A stretch of 64,000 nucleotides of DNA from contig BQKZ01000100.1 in the NCBI GenBank assembly GCA_036244855.1, positions 29,344 to 93,343 on the forward strand, read 5' to 3'. Under the pieces are notes generated by a model. The model made no database searches. It saw only the letters and a program-made list of their open reading frames with translations, and was not told the DNA's origin. Of this stretch, positions 10,685 to 22,590 are shown in pieces (position 1 is the first letter of the stretch; each line of letters starts with the position of its first letter). This DNA comes from Temnopleurus reevesii (Eukaryota > Echinodermata > Echinoidea > Temnopleuroida > Temnopleuridae). The position numbers and the translations under genes are program-made.

Positions 10685-11943
10685 GTAAGTATTCAGAGTA
10701 AATTAGCTTGCGTTAAAATAGTCAAGTTTTGTGTTTACATTTTATTGGTGGTAACATGTATACATATATAGATGTGCACCAACATAAATATAATTACGTC
10801 ATGATCGATAACTATCGTCGTGTCATTAAACCTATAAGGGAAAAAAAGTAGGTACCACCTATCGGTACTAATCGTGGAACACTTTTTAAAGGTTTGCATT
10901 TATTCATACAATGTAATTCTAATAATGACATCAACCTGGTGATTCTTGTACATTGATATGGCAATAATATTTCAAATGAAGCAGAACTCATGTGAAAACT
11001 CTGATTCTGCATGACAGAGCTTAACCGACAGCATTAAGAAAAATTCTGGCATTTAAAATAACACGACTTCATTATTTGGTTATTTATAAGAATATCCTTA
11101 ATCATTCAATAGGGAAACCATCCCACATTTTCCAAATATTTTATGAAGTTTCGTTCTTTTAAAGCATAATACGCATCACTAGTGACTAGATAATGGTTGC
11201 GAGGATACAATACAATAATATTTTGTGAGAAAATCGTTAAAACGGGAATCATTGCACTAGTCAGTACGAGGTATCATGTATGAATCATTTGTTCAGTATC
11301 TTCGCTTGGTTAGCAGTCCATTATAAATACAATAGAATCATTTTAGCATATGTGTACACGATCCAGTTATGTTTTAACATGGAACACATTATAAAAGGTT
11401 ATCAATATATTGTGGCTATTAATTTGGCAATAAAATGTTGGTAACGCGAAGCAGTCCATATTTGATATGTACACAAGAAAAGTAAGCTTCCCTCTTCGAA
11501 TATAAAGATAACATTATTCTTTTCAATAAACTGATAAAGGGACGAATGCTAACGGAGGTTTGCAGAGCTTTTTTTTAAATATAGAGGCTGAATTTTAAGT
11601 ACAAGTAAGATTTAAATCGTAGTACCTGTGTACTCAGCATTGGGAAAACCTTACCATTCAAAAAGTTGAAAGGTGTCGTATCCAGTGTGAAAAAATGAAC
11701 AAAATTATGACCTATTCTGTCTCACGTACATGTAAAATGTTTTGTTTTATAGCTATATTTGTCATATTAACTGATATATCAACCATCAGTTTAAAGAAAT
11801 GTATGTATGAAGGAAAATTGCATTTGACAGCTCAACGATTTCATCAAGAATTAACGGGACGATCAGTGCAACAATCTCTATTATGTTTATCCAATAATAC
11901 AGAACTTGGTTGAATCACAATGTATAGAGTCATATGGGGGTTA
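10685..11943. other. Intergenic or intronic, nothing recognised
   Basis: AT-rich with no credible exon. The small plus-strand ORF at 11695-11913 has no recognisable features. Confidence 0.5.
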
Positions 11944-12076
11944 AAGCCCCGGTCACATAGGACCCCGAAAGCAACACGATTCACCCCGACTCTTTGTTAA
12001 TTCACAGTTAATTGCCTCAGAACAACGAGTCGGGGTGAATCGTGTTGCTTCCGGGGTCCTATGTGACCGGGGCTTA
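11944..12076 (-). mobile_element. Family A palindromic MITE, copy 1
   Basis: Two arms of about 49 bp are near-perfect inverses. The left is AAGCCCCGGTCACATAGGAC and onward through GCAACACGATTCACCCCGA; the right is its mirror, ending GTGACCGGGGCTTA. The short asymmetric centre (ATTCACAGTTAATTGCCTCA) is the reverse complement of the centre in the copies at 62.1 and 62.4 kb, so this one is inserted the other way round. It is non-coding. High arm identity suggests fairly recent activity. Confidence 0.85.
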
Positions 12077-12297
12077 AGACAAATATAATTTAAATGCGCA
12101 CAAGATGCATGCCTAATTTTATGCAAAGAGCTCAATAATAAAATTATAGTATTGCGACATTAAGATATCAAATTCCTATACCCCAGAGCTCCCTCACCTT
12201 TGGATCATATTAAGTTTCACATACAAACGTCCCAGATGATCATGAATGGTAAAGCATCATTACTTTGTATCCTTCCATTCAAAATTACTTTTAAAGG

Positions 12298-12410
12298 GAA
12301 GCAATACGATTTAACACGACTCTTTGTTCAGTGAACAGTTAACTGGCTTCAAACAATTACAGAAGCGTGTTGAATCGCATTCAGTCGGGGCTTTTACGTG
12401 ACTGGGGCAT
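12298..12410 (-). mobile_element. Family A palindromic MITE, copy 2, decayed
   Basis: The pieces GAAGCAATACGATTTAACAC, ACTCTTTGTTCAGTGAACAG, GTGTTGAATCGCATT and GTGACTGGGGC follow the order of family A with many substitutions. The outer left arm is largely lost. It lies about 220 bp from copy 1 in the same orientation. Confidence 0.6.
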
Positions 12411-13453
12411 CAAGCATTATCACATATTGCCATTGAACATTACATGAAGCTATTCAGTTTAAAGTTAAATAACAGATTCTGTCATTTTGAAACGCACTTG
12501 CTTGTATCTCATTTTGTAGTATCCAAACTGCAGATTTGTTTCTATGATCTGTCATCTGCATTGTATATCATATACCCTTTATGTAAACATTCTTTTTGCA
12601 TAAACTTCAATCGATTTGATATTAGGTAGCATGCTGTTCTTTGCTGTTTAGCCTTCTTTATGTTAATAAACAAGTTAATTCTCACAAATCAATCATTTAC
12701 AAATCCGTATCATGAAATTAATCGGGCGTGATTTAGTGAAATAAAAGTTTCAATCGTTATTTTGTTTAAGATTGATAACAAATTGCAACTGATCACAAAA
12801 ATAGCAACATGTCAAATGGATCGTCATAAAAAATATTATAGCTTATATGACAGAATAAACATGATTCCGACTGAGCGCCACGCGACATTTAAAAATTTCT
12901 TTCAATGAAGGATATTTCAAGAATGTAAGTGCCATTAATTTCGAAATTTCACAGAACAAATGTCTTTTCTTGTTTTCCAATGAAACTGTCGATCAATCCT
13001 CGAAGACAGAAAGTAATTAGAATTGTATTTAATAATGATGTAGCGTCTGCTGAGAAAAGATGATGAGGGAAGAAAACAATTCCATCTCTCACCGAGCTGT
13101 AATGAAGTCTGTATCCAACTCGTCATTTCATGATGATGTAGCTTTCTAATAACCCAGGAGAGTCCTTTTAATGCATCATGATGTAATATATTACTTGGTG
13201 ATAATTGCTTACATAGCCTGAGGGGCTTTTCCATCTCAACAGCTCAGGGACATTGGGGGAAGATGTAAAAGTGGTTTTAGAATGCTGTAGTTATGATGTC
13301 CAAGCGCTTAGTGTAAGACTTTCTTCAAAATCTTATTTTAGATTTGCTAAGTGATTTCAATAATTGGTATTCTCTTAGTTACCAAGGGAGTAACACTTTT
13401 CCTGTGTATATGGTAACTCTATACCACGTTCCGTATATGTCGGAATATCATCA
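12411..13453. other. Intergenic, nothing recognised
   Basis: AT-rich. A 99-codon minus-strand ORF at 12935-13234 has no recognised domain, and its length is within what chance gives in this DNA. Confidence 0.5.
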
Positions 13454-13482
13454 CCCCCCCCCCCCCCCCCCCCCCCCCCCCC
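13454..13482. repeat. Poly(C) tract
   Basis: Twenty-nine consecutive C residues. The length is likely to be unstable and poorly resolved by sequencing. Confidence 0.95.
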
Positions 13483-15949
13483 GCCCATTTGTGTTGGTTA
13501 TAGCGCTCAGTAATACAAAAAATATGGTAGAATTTTACCAGGAAAGTATTTTTTTCAGAGTATTTTCTAATTGTAATGTAGACGTTAAATCCCCTATTAC
13601 AACGCACTTTATTAAACATACATTTAAAAGATCTGGTTTTATTCTATTAACATTTTCTGTGTAACCAGGTGAGCAGTTAAATTCCTTTAGTATTAATTTC
13701 ACCATGTTCTTTTCGATGTCGGGGAAATTCACCTTATTTGTGTTGTTCTGGGGCCCCATTAAGAGAAAACATTGAAAGTTTTATCACAAATCGTGTCCTC
13801 TCCCTCTGAACATGGAGAGAGTTTAATCATGCGGGGTGGGTTTTTTTTAGTGTAGTCACGCGATCTACTGAAGATGTTAACACACTTTCTTAAGCACATA
13901 TTATGTAAAATACTACTATGGAATTAACTAAACTATTAGTGTACGATTCATCGTTTCATAACACATAAACATTACTGTCAGTTAATGAGCCAGAAAAAAA
14001 AAGCTTTTATCCCTTCCGAAATATGTTTTTTTTTTTTTGTGCGAGTGTGTTTAGTTTTCGTCGTGGTCGCCTTTGTTGACGTTGTTGTTGTAACTATTGG
14101 TTAAATTGTTCGAATTGAAGAGAAAAGGAGTACTTTTCTTTCCCGTTTGGAAAAGGTTTTCAACAGTATTACAGTTTTTATTGAAGCACAAACTTAAAAG
14201 ATATCCCCCTCACTCTTTCGAACAACAAACTCATCACGCTAAAAATATAGTATGCACATTGGGCTACATGCATGTACACAATTCTTGAAAAGCAATCAAG
14301 CTTTTTAAAGAAATATGGGCTTTCATGAGTTCAGCAACCGTGATGCATCACTATGGGCTCATTGACGTATTCCTTGTCGAAATTATTATCCCACTCGCTT
14401 TTCTTTTCCTTTCTTTTACCGGAAGGAGAGATTGATGGAGTCAGGGAAGGGAGTGAATCGTTCTCGGTCACTGATAGACGGACATTAAAGAATGAATGAA
14501 TAAACAGAAGGAGAGTGCATGGAAAGAGATTTAGAGTGCGGTGCCCTTTCTTTCTGCTAGTGGGAATCACCAACTGTTCGGGTTTCACAGGCGGAAGGAT
14601 GACTTAAGAATAGTGCCTCATCAGAGTTAATCTTCATCATCATCAACGTCTGTCGTGTTCTGCTCCTCCCCTTTCATTGCTATTTTACTGATCAAATTTA
14701 TTGATTACTCTGAAAATAATTTACATAAAGCGTACAATATCAATACAAATGGAAAACAAAAGAAATAATAATTGAGCCTTTAGTTAGTTACATACAGTTT
14801 TAGCGAGTAATCGAAAGTGCCGAAGAGGAGTCACGATTTTTAAACCAAGGGGGGGGGGGGGATGAAATCAAGTCGTCATCATTTTGAATATGAATTTGAA
14901 TCTTTCTATATTGATATCATAGCGGTTTTGACACGTATGTGTAATTTTTTTCGTCATCTGATCCCAAATACAACTTGAAAGATGGTGTGAAGTACTGAAA
15001 ATCTTTGCACATTTGTGTAGGCGTCTCTTCGTTTTTTTTACCTAATTGGTGAAAACATTTATTATCTGATTATAAACATTTATTATCTGATTATAATCAT
15101 TTTTCAGATTACGCACACATACATATAAACATATGATAACAAATATGAAATGAGATTGATGACCACATACCTCAACCACTATGAATCATACAGTTCCATT
15201 TCCTGCATGGTATAGCATTTTTGTTGAATTTTCCAATAAACTATTTCTTATTCACCAGCTGTTCCAACCAGTAACACATTATCAATTTATTTCTAACTAA
15301 AAACTTGCACGTGTGAAATTGTAAATAAAGAATACAACATCGTTGACATCAGTAAGTACAAAAATAGAGGTAAAGGGATATAAGTTGGCGCACTGCCATA
15401 CAAGCTGCAAACCTGTGGTATGGCGCCAATCTTAACGCGGCGGAACCCTTACCTCGGGGGTAACCCAACCCGGGGTGGGCCCCCGTCAATAATCCGTGGG
15501 TTATTGAAGCCTATGGTCGATGATATTCGAGTATCAATCAGGCTTGGCGGTCTGTGTGTCTTCAAGTACATCTCTCGTGGTCTTCCTATCAAAAGAACGG
15601 GTATCACACAATGTGTCCAGTGAAAGTGTATCCTGCAGTCACACCCCACCCCTGGAAAAATAACGATAAAGCATGCTCGGTGACTAGGCTGCGAGATTTG
15701 CTTTCTGCTTTTGCTTTTTTTTTTTATTATTCTTTCTTTCTTTTTTTATGTTTTCTCCTCCTCCTTCTTTGATTTTCTTTGTCTTCTTATTGTTCTTCTC
15801 GTTCTTCTTCTTCTCCTCCTGCTTCTTGTCTTTATTCGTAATCTTTTCAACTTTTCTTTGCAATTTTGGCGCGGTCATCCTACGGCGACATTTCAAATAT
15901 TGTTTTCAATTCTCCCTCTCTCCCACTCTCTCTATGAGTGAGTTTATGG

Positions 15950-15950
<1 letters not shown>
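13483..15950. other. Intergenic, low-complexity patches
   Basis: It holds a G-run at about 14850-14861, a GC-rich patch at 15418-15500 with palindromic GGCCCC/GGGGCC words, and a long T-rich to CTT-rich stretch at about 15700-15850. The frames through these tracts are compositional artefacts. No gene is supported. Confidence 0.5.

Positions 15951-15987
<37 letters not shown>
15951..15987. repeat. (TG)n microsatellite
   Basis: About 17 TG repeats, with further imperfect TG/TA to 16018. Confidence 0.95.
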
Positions 15988-15990
<3 letters not shown>

Positions 15991-16084
15991 TCCGTATGTA
16001 TGTGTGTATGTGTGTGTGCATTAATCTCATTTCTTATCTATTTGTACTTTTGTTGTTGTACCTATTGCTTCTGCTACTTTTTAA

Positions 16085-16168
16085 ATGTTCATGTAATGCG
16101 CCTTGAGCACATTATTCATGTGGAATCTGGCGCATTAAAAGTACCCCCTATTATGATTATGATTATTA

Positions 16169-16199
<31 letters not shown>

Positions 16200-16203
16200 C
16201 ATT
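16085..16203 (+). mobile_element. 3' tail of a LINE/SINE-type retroelement
   Basis: The sequence contains TGCGCCTTGAGCACATTATT, then ATCTGGCGCATTAAAAGTA, ending in a long ATT run (16160-16200). Tails with a GCGC-bounded stem and a terminal trinucleotide run are typical of CR1/L2-like LINEs and the SINEs they mobilise. A second, diverged copy of the same tail lies at about 51155-51240. Only the 3' end remains. Confidence 0.55.
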
Positions 16204-19200
16204 AATCTATCGTTTCCTATTCCTACGTTTCCTCATCTCAGTCCATCTTTCCTCCTTTCACACAACTATCTCTCATTTTCATCCTCGCTCTATTTCATGT
16301 TTACCTGGCTTTTCCGCGTCCTCCATGCCGCTCTTCCGTCTCTCAGTTTTCCTGTGATAAATTCATCGCTTACCCACCTGAGGTTGCCTAGATTCAGGCC
16401 GTTACTTGACACGAAATTGATGATAAGATGATACGAATTCCATCTTCGTTTTTCATTAGCAAAGTGATCTCACTTGTTGGCTACACTTTCTTATGTTAAA
16501 TATCCCGTAAGCTTGGCAAAAGGACGAAAATTGTTGTTGCCTTGGTGTTGATGAGATAAATTGGATGCCCCTCCTATTTTATGATACCCGCTCATTTGTT
16601 TCTCGTCTTCTATTCCAACGGTCTTCTATATACGGCCATGTTGGCGCAAATAAGTTATCAATGTCCTTGAAAAAAAATCGTCATTTGAAACCCTTGATTC
16701 CGATGACCGGTTTGTTTCTTTAGGGGTGGACTCTAACCATGGTTTATCAGTCATGTCAGTATAGATAAGCTTCTTTTTTTTTTAATTTTTCGGGTAAATC
16801 TTAATGATTGCAATGGACTAATTCTTCTGATGAAATCAAATTATATAGTCGCTAAACACATCGGGGAAAGTATAAAAAATGGCCGGGAAAATAACTTCAT
16901 TATCTTCTCTTTACACCAAATATTACTAGCAGATGCAGAATAATACTGCAAACACATCAGCATTTTATACTCTATCCCCTGCCCATTTTGAATGAGGTGG
17001 GTGTAACTCTCTCAAGAGTCCTTTCCAGCATCATCTCGATTTCAGTTCTCAAAATAATCAGCTCAACCTTGCTCTAAATGATGGATCCCGTGAAGGGAAT
17101 TCAATCTTCATACGAATTTGCTCGCTTCCTACCTCCAGATAACGCCTCCCCTCCCTCTCCGCCTTTCTTTTCTGGCGGTGCGTTTTACAAGATCCACTTA
17201 ACGTGACCGCCAATAGTAACAATTTCCCCCCTCATCTCTGATGACTTCCAAGAAAATATGATGAGAATACCTTGTTACAGATTCATACGATTTTTTAAAT
17301 AAATGTCTTCAAACATAAGCAGATAAAAGGGAATTACCCGGATTTTTTAAAAGGAAAATATCAGTTTGAATATTCAATATGTTTGCTCTGTTTCTACAAG
17401 ACATACAGTTTCAAAGTGCTAAATGATAAATATTTAAGGGATGTGAGAGAATTCTACGATCTAGCAATAGAGGTATATTTTCACAATAATAAAAGTATGA
17501 TTATGTTTTTAATCAAATACATTTTAGCTGTTTTGCCTAAGGATTCACGTTTAGCTCTCCGTTGAGTATCAATGATCTTCCAATTAAGCAGTAAATACAG
17601 ATTATATATATTTATTGGGCATTTTCTTTGTTATGCACATTTTAGAATATCCTAATTTGGCTCTATTAAATACAATATTCTTGATATCCTTGAATACAAA
17701 TTCAAAAATAGTTATTCGCAGAAACTTGTAGTAATGTTGTCAGCTTCAGGCAGGAATATGAACGTTGTGAATCATAATTATTTGACTTTTATTACAAATG
17801 TATTGTAACACAACATTCAAACTTCCTAAAATCTATAGCCTGCCCCATACAGTATGTTTTTAAAGTTTTTGAAATGATAATTATCCATATGGGAATTTAA
17901 CAACTGGTCAGCGGTCTCTTTGAATACATACCCCTGTATTCATCAAGAAACAGTTGCTCATACAATAAACAGCAGCTGTACATTTGGGCAGACTGGCAGC
18001 ATCAAGTACATGTTTATATTTTCAAAAATAAATATTTCAATACTTAAAAACTAACAGGATTGAACCGCAAGGATTACACATAACGAGGAGATTTTGGCTA
18101 CCCGTTTACCGTCTTTATTTATGATCCTCTTATTTAGCATTTGGATAATTTGAAATGTGTAATAGAAGTGCAATCTGTACGTTTGGTTAGGATTTGATTT
18201 CTCATATGAACAGTCCTTGCAATGGCCTTAATAAAGACATAGGTCCATCGCCATCAACCTAGATATAAACTCCCATTATAATAGACATACTTGAACCACA
18301 GACAATTAGGTAATAAGCAATTCAAGTTATGATACAACGATCTTCAATAGACAGCTGGGACTTATATATGCAAACAAAACAAAAAGCAATTTGTCAGACA
18401 ATCTCGAATCGGAATAGCTCACTTGCGTTGTCATAAAATGCCTTCTGCTGTTCCCTTGCTCATTAAGTCATTAATTGATGGAAACTAACTACATGTTTGG
18501 GGTTTTATGGCCAAGCACTGGACGACTGGTAAGTGATGGGGTAAGGAGAGTCATATGCGATGGTGCGCTTTTGTAGCTCAATGTATTTTGATTGATGTTA
18601 ACATGGACAAAATCTAATTAAGTTTTAATAGACATATGAACGTGCTATAGACCATCAAAACATTTTTGGCTTGTTACAACACACGAATAGATTGTCTGTT
18701 CGTCATTTTAGTTGGCTTACAAATGGCATAACACGAACTTTTAACGTTCTCTTATAAATGTTAATATGGTTTAAGCTATTTTTCCACGCGTGTGTATAAC
18801 GCGGAGTTATTACAAGCCAAATGTGGTAATATACAGGCTTCGCTTTAAAGTTATATATCAGTTATGATCACAATCCATCGTGTTGGTATCGGTTCATCCA
18901 ATAAGACATTTCTAACCCCTAGCGAATGCTGAGCGACAGAACATACATTCTATAGACGCACAATCAAGGGACGATGCGTGTAGCTTTGAAGCCAACAGGG
19001 GCCAATTAAATGACGCATCTTGGGGGATAGGCAAATGATCGTACCCCAAACCCATACGTACGTTTGAATCTATCTTCCCTTCTCTGGTAATACCTTCCAT
19101 CATTGGACGATTTCTTCACCCCCTCCTTCACGATGATCACCATCAAACGAGCAATGGAAGAAAGCAGGCGATCAGGCACTACTTACTCTCAAGGTATATT

Positions 19201-19794
19201 TTGCCGAAATTCTTAATTTCCTGCCGTGTCATTTTGATTTACGTCGTTCCGGTAATTGTTGCTGGCGGTAGACTTTTCTCGCTCCTGATCAAACTCACAG
19301 ACACAATTGTTTGGAGTTGTAATGTTAACATCGATTGTCGCTGGGAGGGTTTCAACCAGTTGTTCCCAAGGATAGATGAGCGAATATAAACAATTGGCAA
19401 GATGTCTAATTAGTTCTCACTGTTCAATCAATCTTTTCCCCCAAGGCACTAAATCACCAAACATGTGTTTCCGACTCTAAAGATGAATAAAAAATAAATA
19501 TGACGTCCCGGGTGTCATCAAAATTAAGATGGGTTTCAAGTACAGTAATCAACTTGAAATAGATGATTTCAAATATCCAAATATTCTATTGGTCAACAAG
19601 AAGGCTATAGTATGTATTGTATTCACGATCTATTTTGCGTGGTTTCAAGAAAATAAAATATAAATAAACAAAATAATTATAATTATATAAGAGGAGTGGA
19701 CAAATTGCTCTACCCTCGCGGTGAAATCAAATTATACTTGTGATATTACAAATTCCTTTTTAGATAATTTCACGCCTCTTTTGTACTCATGAAC
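16204..19794. other. Long intergenic stretch, nothing recognised
   Basis: About 3.6 kb of AT-rich DNA. Only chance-length ORFs are present and no repeat family of this window occurs here. Confidence 0.5.
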
Positions 19795-20064
19795 GTACCC
19801 AGGATTTTGATACCCGGTGGGCTCGACTGTTGGCTTCCCTATCAGCAAATGTGCCCCCCCCCCCCACTGCTAAGCTGGACTGTCAAGCAAAAAAAAATGG
19901 TCTTTAGCTCAAATTATACGCCCCAGGGTTAGCTGAGCTCAAATTTGGGGCCCCGCGGGGGCTGAGTTGGGCCGGCAAGCAAAAAAATATCTTCACCTTT
20001 TAACTTCAATTTTGGCGCCCCAAAGCTCTAACCCCGGAGGCTAGCGCCCCCAAAGCCCCCCCCC
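19795..20064. repeat. GC-rich dispersed repeat with homopolymer runs and an N
   Basis: It begins near GTACCCAGGATTTTGATACC. It contains two related segments, each with a CTGAGTT/CTGGACT-like word, then GGCAAGCAAAAAAA/TCAAGCAAAAAAAA and GGGGCCCC-type palindromes. C-runs lie at 19854-19865 and 20055-20063. The N at 20064 shows that the assembly is unresolved there. The composition differs sharply from the flanks, so it is probably a transposed repeat of unknown family. Confidence 0.45.
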
Positions 20065-20269
20065 NTGCGCGTATTACTGAACTGCATTAGACTGCCTCAA
20101 ATGCGATTATAACTAAACATTTTATACAGGTGCAGCAACACAGGATGTTGTTATCATAATCATTCTATCAAAATATGTTTCCCCAGACGACCTCGATAGA
20201 TGCAATTGACAATTATTATCTCACTAATCGTGTCTATAATGCCACCTAATCCGATATCGAACGGATTTG
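20065..20269. other. Intergenic, nothing recognised
   Basis: Mostly AT-rich sequence with no feature that I can support. Confidence 0.4.
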
Positions 20270-20450
20270 CCCCCGATTGTCTGGATTAACACCTATCATA
20301 CCAGCGACAGGACGGACGCCAGCACGTTCGCATTCACGTCGAGATTGTATGCGCGATGGGGAATAGGCCAGGGTGTGCGTGAGCGTGCGCAAGTGTTTTC
20401 ATCGGGTACTTAGTTTGGTTGAAGTATAAGCCAGCTCGCCGACTTTTCTG
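20270..20450 (+). promoter_or_regulatory. CpG-richer segment upstream of a candidate first exon
   Basis: The stretch 20310-20445 has many CG dinucleotides (GGACGGACGCCAGCACGTTC and onward) in otherwise AT-rich DNA. It lies about 750-900 bp before the exon-like ORF at 21191. It could be a promoter or 5' UTR exon. No TATA box or mapped start supports this, so it is inference from base composition only. Confidence 0.2.
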
Positions 20451-21190
20451 CAGGAAAAAATAATTATTCGAGAGTGTGGATAAACTAACCATCAAGTTAT
20501 TAGTTACTATTATGCAGGAATATATGCATTTGATTTTCTACAGCGCCCAGTCGCGTTGAGTTTTGAACTGTTCGGGAGCATGTTGAGTTTAATTGTTCAT
20601 ATTTTCAAGGGCACTTGAATATTCATCTTTGGATGACTGACCACCAGAGGGGATGATAAACATCGACCCTCATTTGCCGTGAGAGGAATTATTTATTTCA
20701 TGCTCGGTGAGAAATGCTAATTTTATCTGTTTTCTCTTTCTTTCGTGTGTTATAATGATGTACCGAAATGCTTCCAATTTTGCACTTAAGTTGTTTGAAT
20801 TGTTCTGTAGGGATTCATTTCGTATTGTACCGATACTTTAACAAAACGCACATTAAATACTCCACCTTTGAGGCCTCTCAATGAATAATATCGCTCGATC
20901 TTTAGTCATAATCAACCGTTTTTCTTCCTTCATCAATCTTCCATGTCATGAACATTCTTTTGAAGTCGAGGTTCGTTTACCAAATTGTGTAGTGAAGTGT
21001 GGATAGTGAATGTAATATTTGACGATGCATTTGCAACTCAGTGACGTTCATTCCTCTCTCATGATAAGATACTTCATCAATATACTGAGAATGTTCTCTC
21101 TGCTAATGTTCTCTTCTGCCTCATCATAGATTATTCCAGTCAACATGGTCAATAGATGTGGTTCTTTGAGTCTAGCAGCAATGTTGAATC

Positions 21191-21321
21191 ATGAAAAAAC
21201 GAGCATTTTCAATTGACGTTTCCATGGCTATCGGCTTCTCTACTTCGATTAAAAAGCTCATTTCTATGAAGAAGTCTTTATCAAATTACGAGAATAAGGG
21301 GAAAGACGAATCTGCTCCGAG
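21191..21321 (+). CDS. Candidate first coding exon, 43 codons plus 2 nt, function unknown
   Basis: An ATG at 21191 opens a frame reading MKKRAFSIDVSMAIGF and then a lysine/serine-rich stretch. It ends exactly at a strong donor (CCGAG then GTGAGTG, GT at 21322-21323) in phase 2, and reading past the donor hits TGA at once. The upstream bases ATC before ATG place A at -3. The FSID word near the start resembles the eh1-type repressor motif found at the N-terminus of some homeodomain factors (FSIDxIL), but the hydrophobic residues that should follow do not match well. No homeobox exon is found in the window, so a homeodomain identity is not claimed. The remaining exons must be downstream, possibly outside the window. 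Confidence 0.35.
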
Positions 21322-22590
21322 GTGAGTGTTTAATCCAGAGTGTAGCGCTATAAAAGAACTTCATTAAGCTCAGCGAAAACTTGGCCTAGGGACTTAGCTA
21401 CTGGTTCTCCACCATGTTATTGGTTGTGTCAGTCCTAGGCTGTATATGACCATGTAACAAGACCCCGAAACAGCCGGGAGCAGCGAAGTTGAGTAAACAA
21501 AATGAGACTGGAAGGTTGTGGGAATATAATAACTGATTAAATACTCGCTGAGTAAATACAGGACACAAAATTCTGGACGAGAAATTTACTGATCCTCTTA
21601 AGTACTTTTTGTTTAATTCGGAGGCGATAGCATGCTTGATGTGGTGTTTTACCACTGAGGTGCTCTTTTAGCACGACCAACTGTCAAATTGTATTTGTTT
21701 TGACACGAAGGGCGTTTACTTCATGTTTTTATTGCGAGTTTGAGGAGGTGATTTGTATTCAGAGTCACGATTTTGATATTTTGTATTACCATATAGCCTA
21801 AGTTGCAAGTATACACGCGAGTTTTAGATCAATAATATTTGTAAACAGAAATTAATTCATATTGAATGCACAAGTGTGTAACGGTGATAAGTTCAAATCA
21901 GTATCTAATAATGTGAGAATAATAAAAATAAAGAATCTTATAGTGAAGTTCATTATTATTGACAACTATTTTTGTGTGGACAGGACTAAATTGAAATGTT
22001 GAATTAAATCTTAGTTCACCTGCATTATAATATGCCGACTCACATCCTAACACACATCCATAATCACCCTACTCCCACATTCAATATTTTCATTATATCT
22101 CCTATCCCTTCATTCATGTAGGCTCCCCTTAGTTTCATTACACCAATGCTTTAATGAACGATCATTCATCAGTTTATCTAGGGCAGTGTGTTTTGTTTCA
22201 TCTCCTATATGCGATGAATGTCGGGGGCTCCCATTAAGCAGTATGCTATCCATGACATTTGGACAGTATAAGTACGATGGGTGAAGCTGCCAAGGAAAAT
22301 CTTACGCCTCCCCTTTCAAGCACACTGATAACTAATCTGAAATATCGTGTAGATACTAAATATTTGTTTTAAAAGATCTGGAAAGTAATATTTTGCCATT
22401 TGAGGACATATATATGATGAAGATTGGAGAAAAATGAAATCGAATTAATAAAATCTTCAAATGTTTAATTATTCCATAGAACCAACAAACATTTTGCGAA
22501 CTTAAACACAGGCTAAGATATTGTGACGCGGCGAGGCACAAATATTACAATCGTTCTTGGGTAGTTGTTATTTTTTTTTGTTAATTTTAG
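21322..22590. other. Intergenic or intronic, nothing recognised
   Basis: AT-rich. A minus-strand ORF of 85 codons (21398-21655) lacks features. It may be intron of the gene starting at 21191 if that exon is real. Confidence 0.45.

Noticed and set aside
15748..16431. The longest ORF in the window, 227 codons
   Set aside because: It runs through CTT-rich, (TG)n and (ATT)n repeats and is entirely compositional, with no domain.
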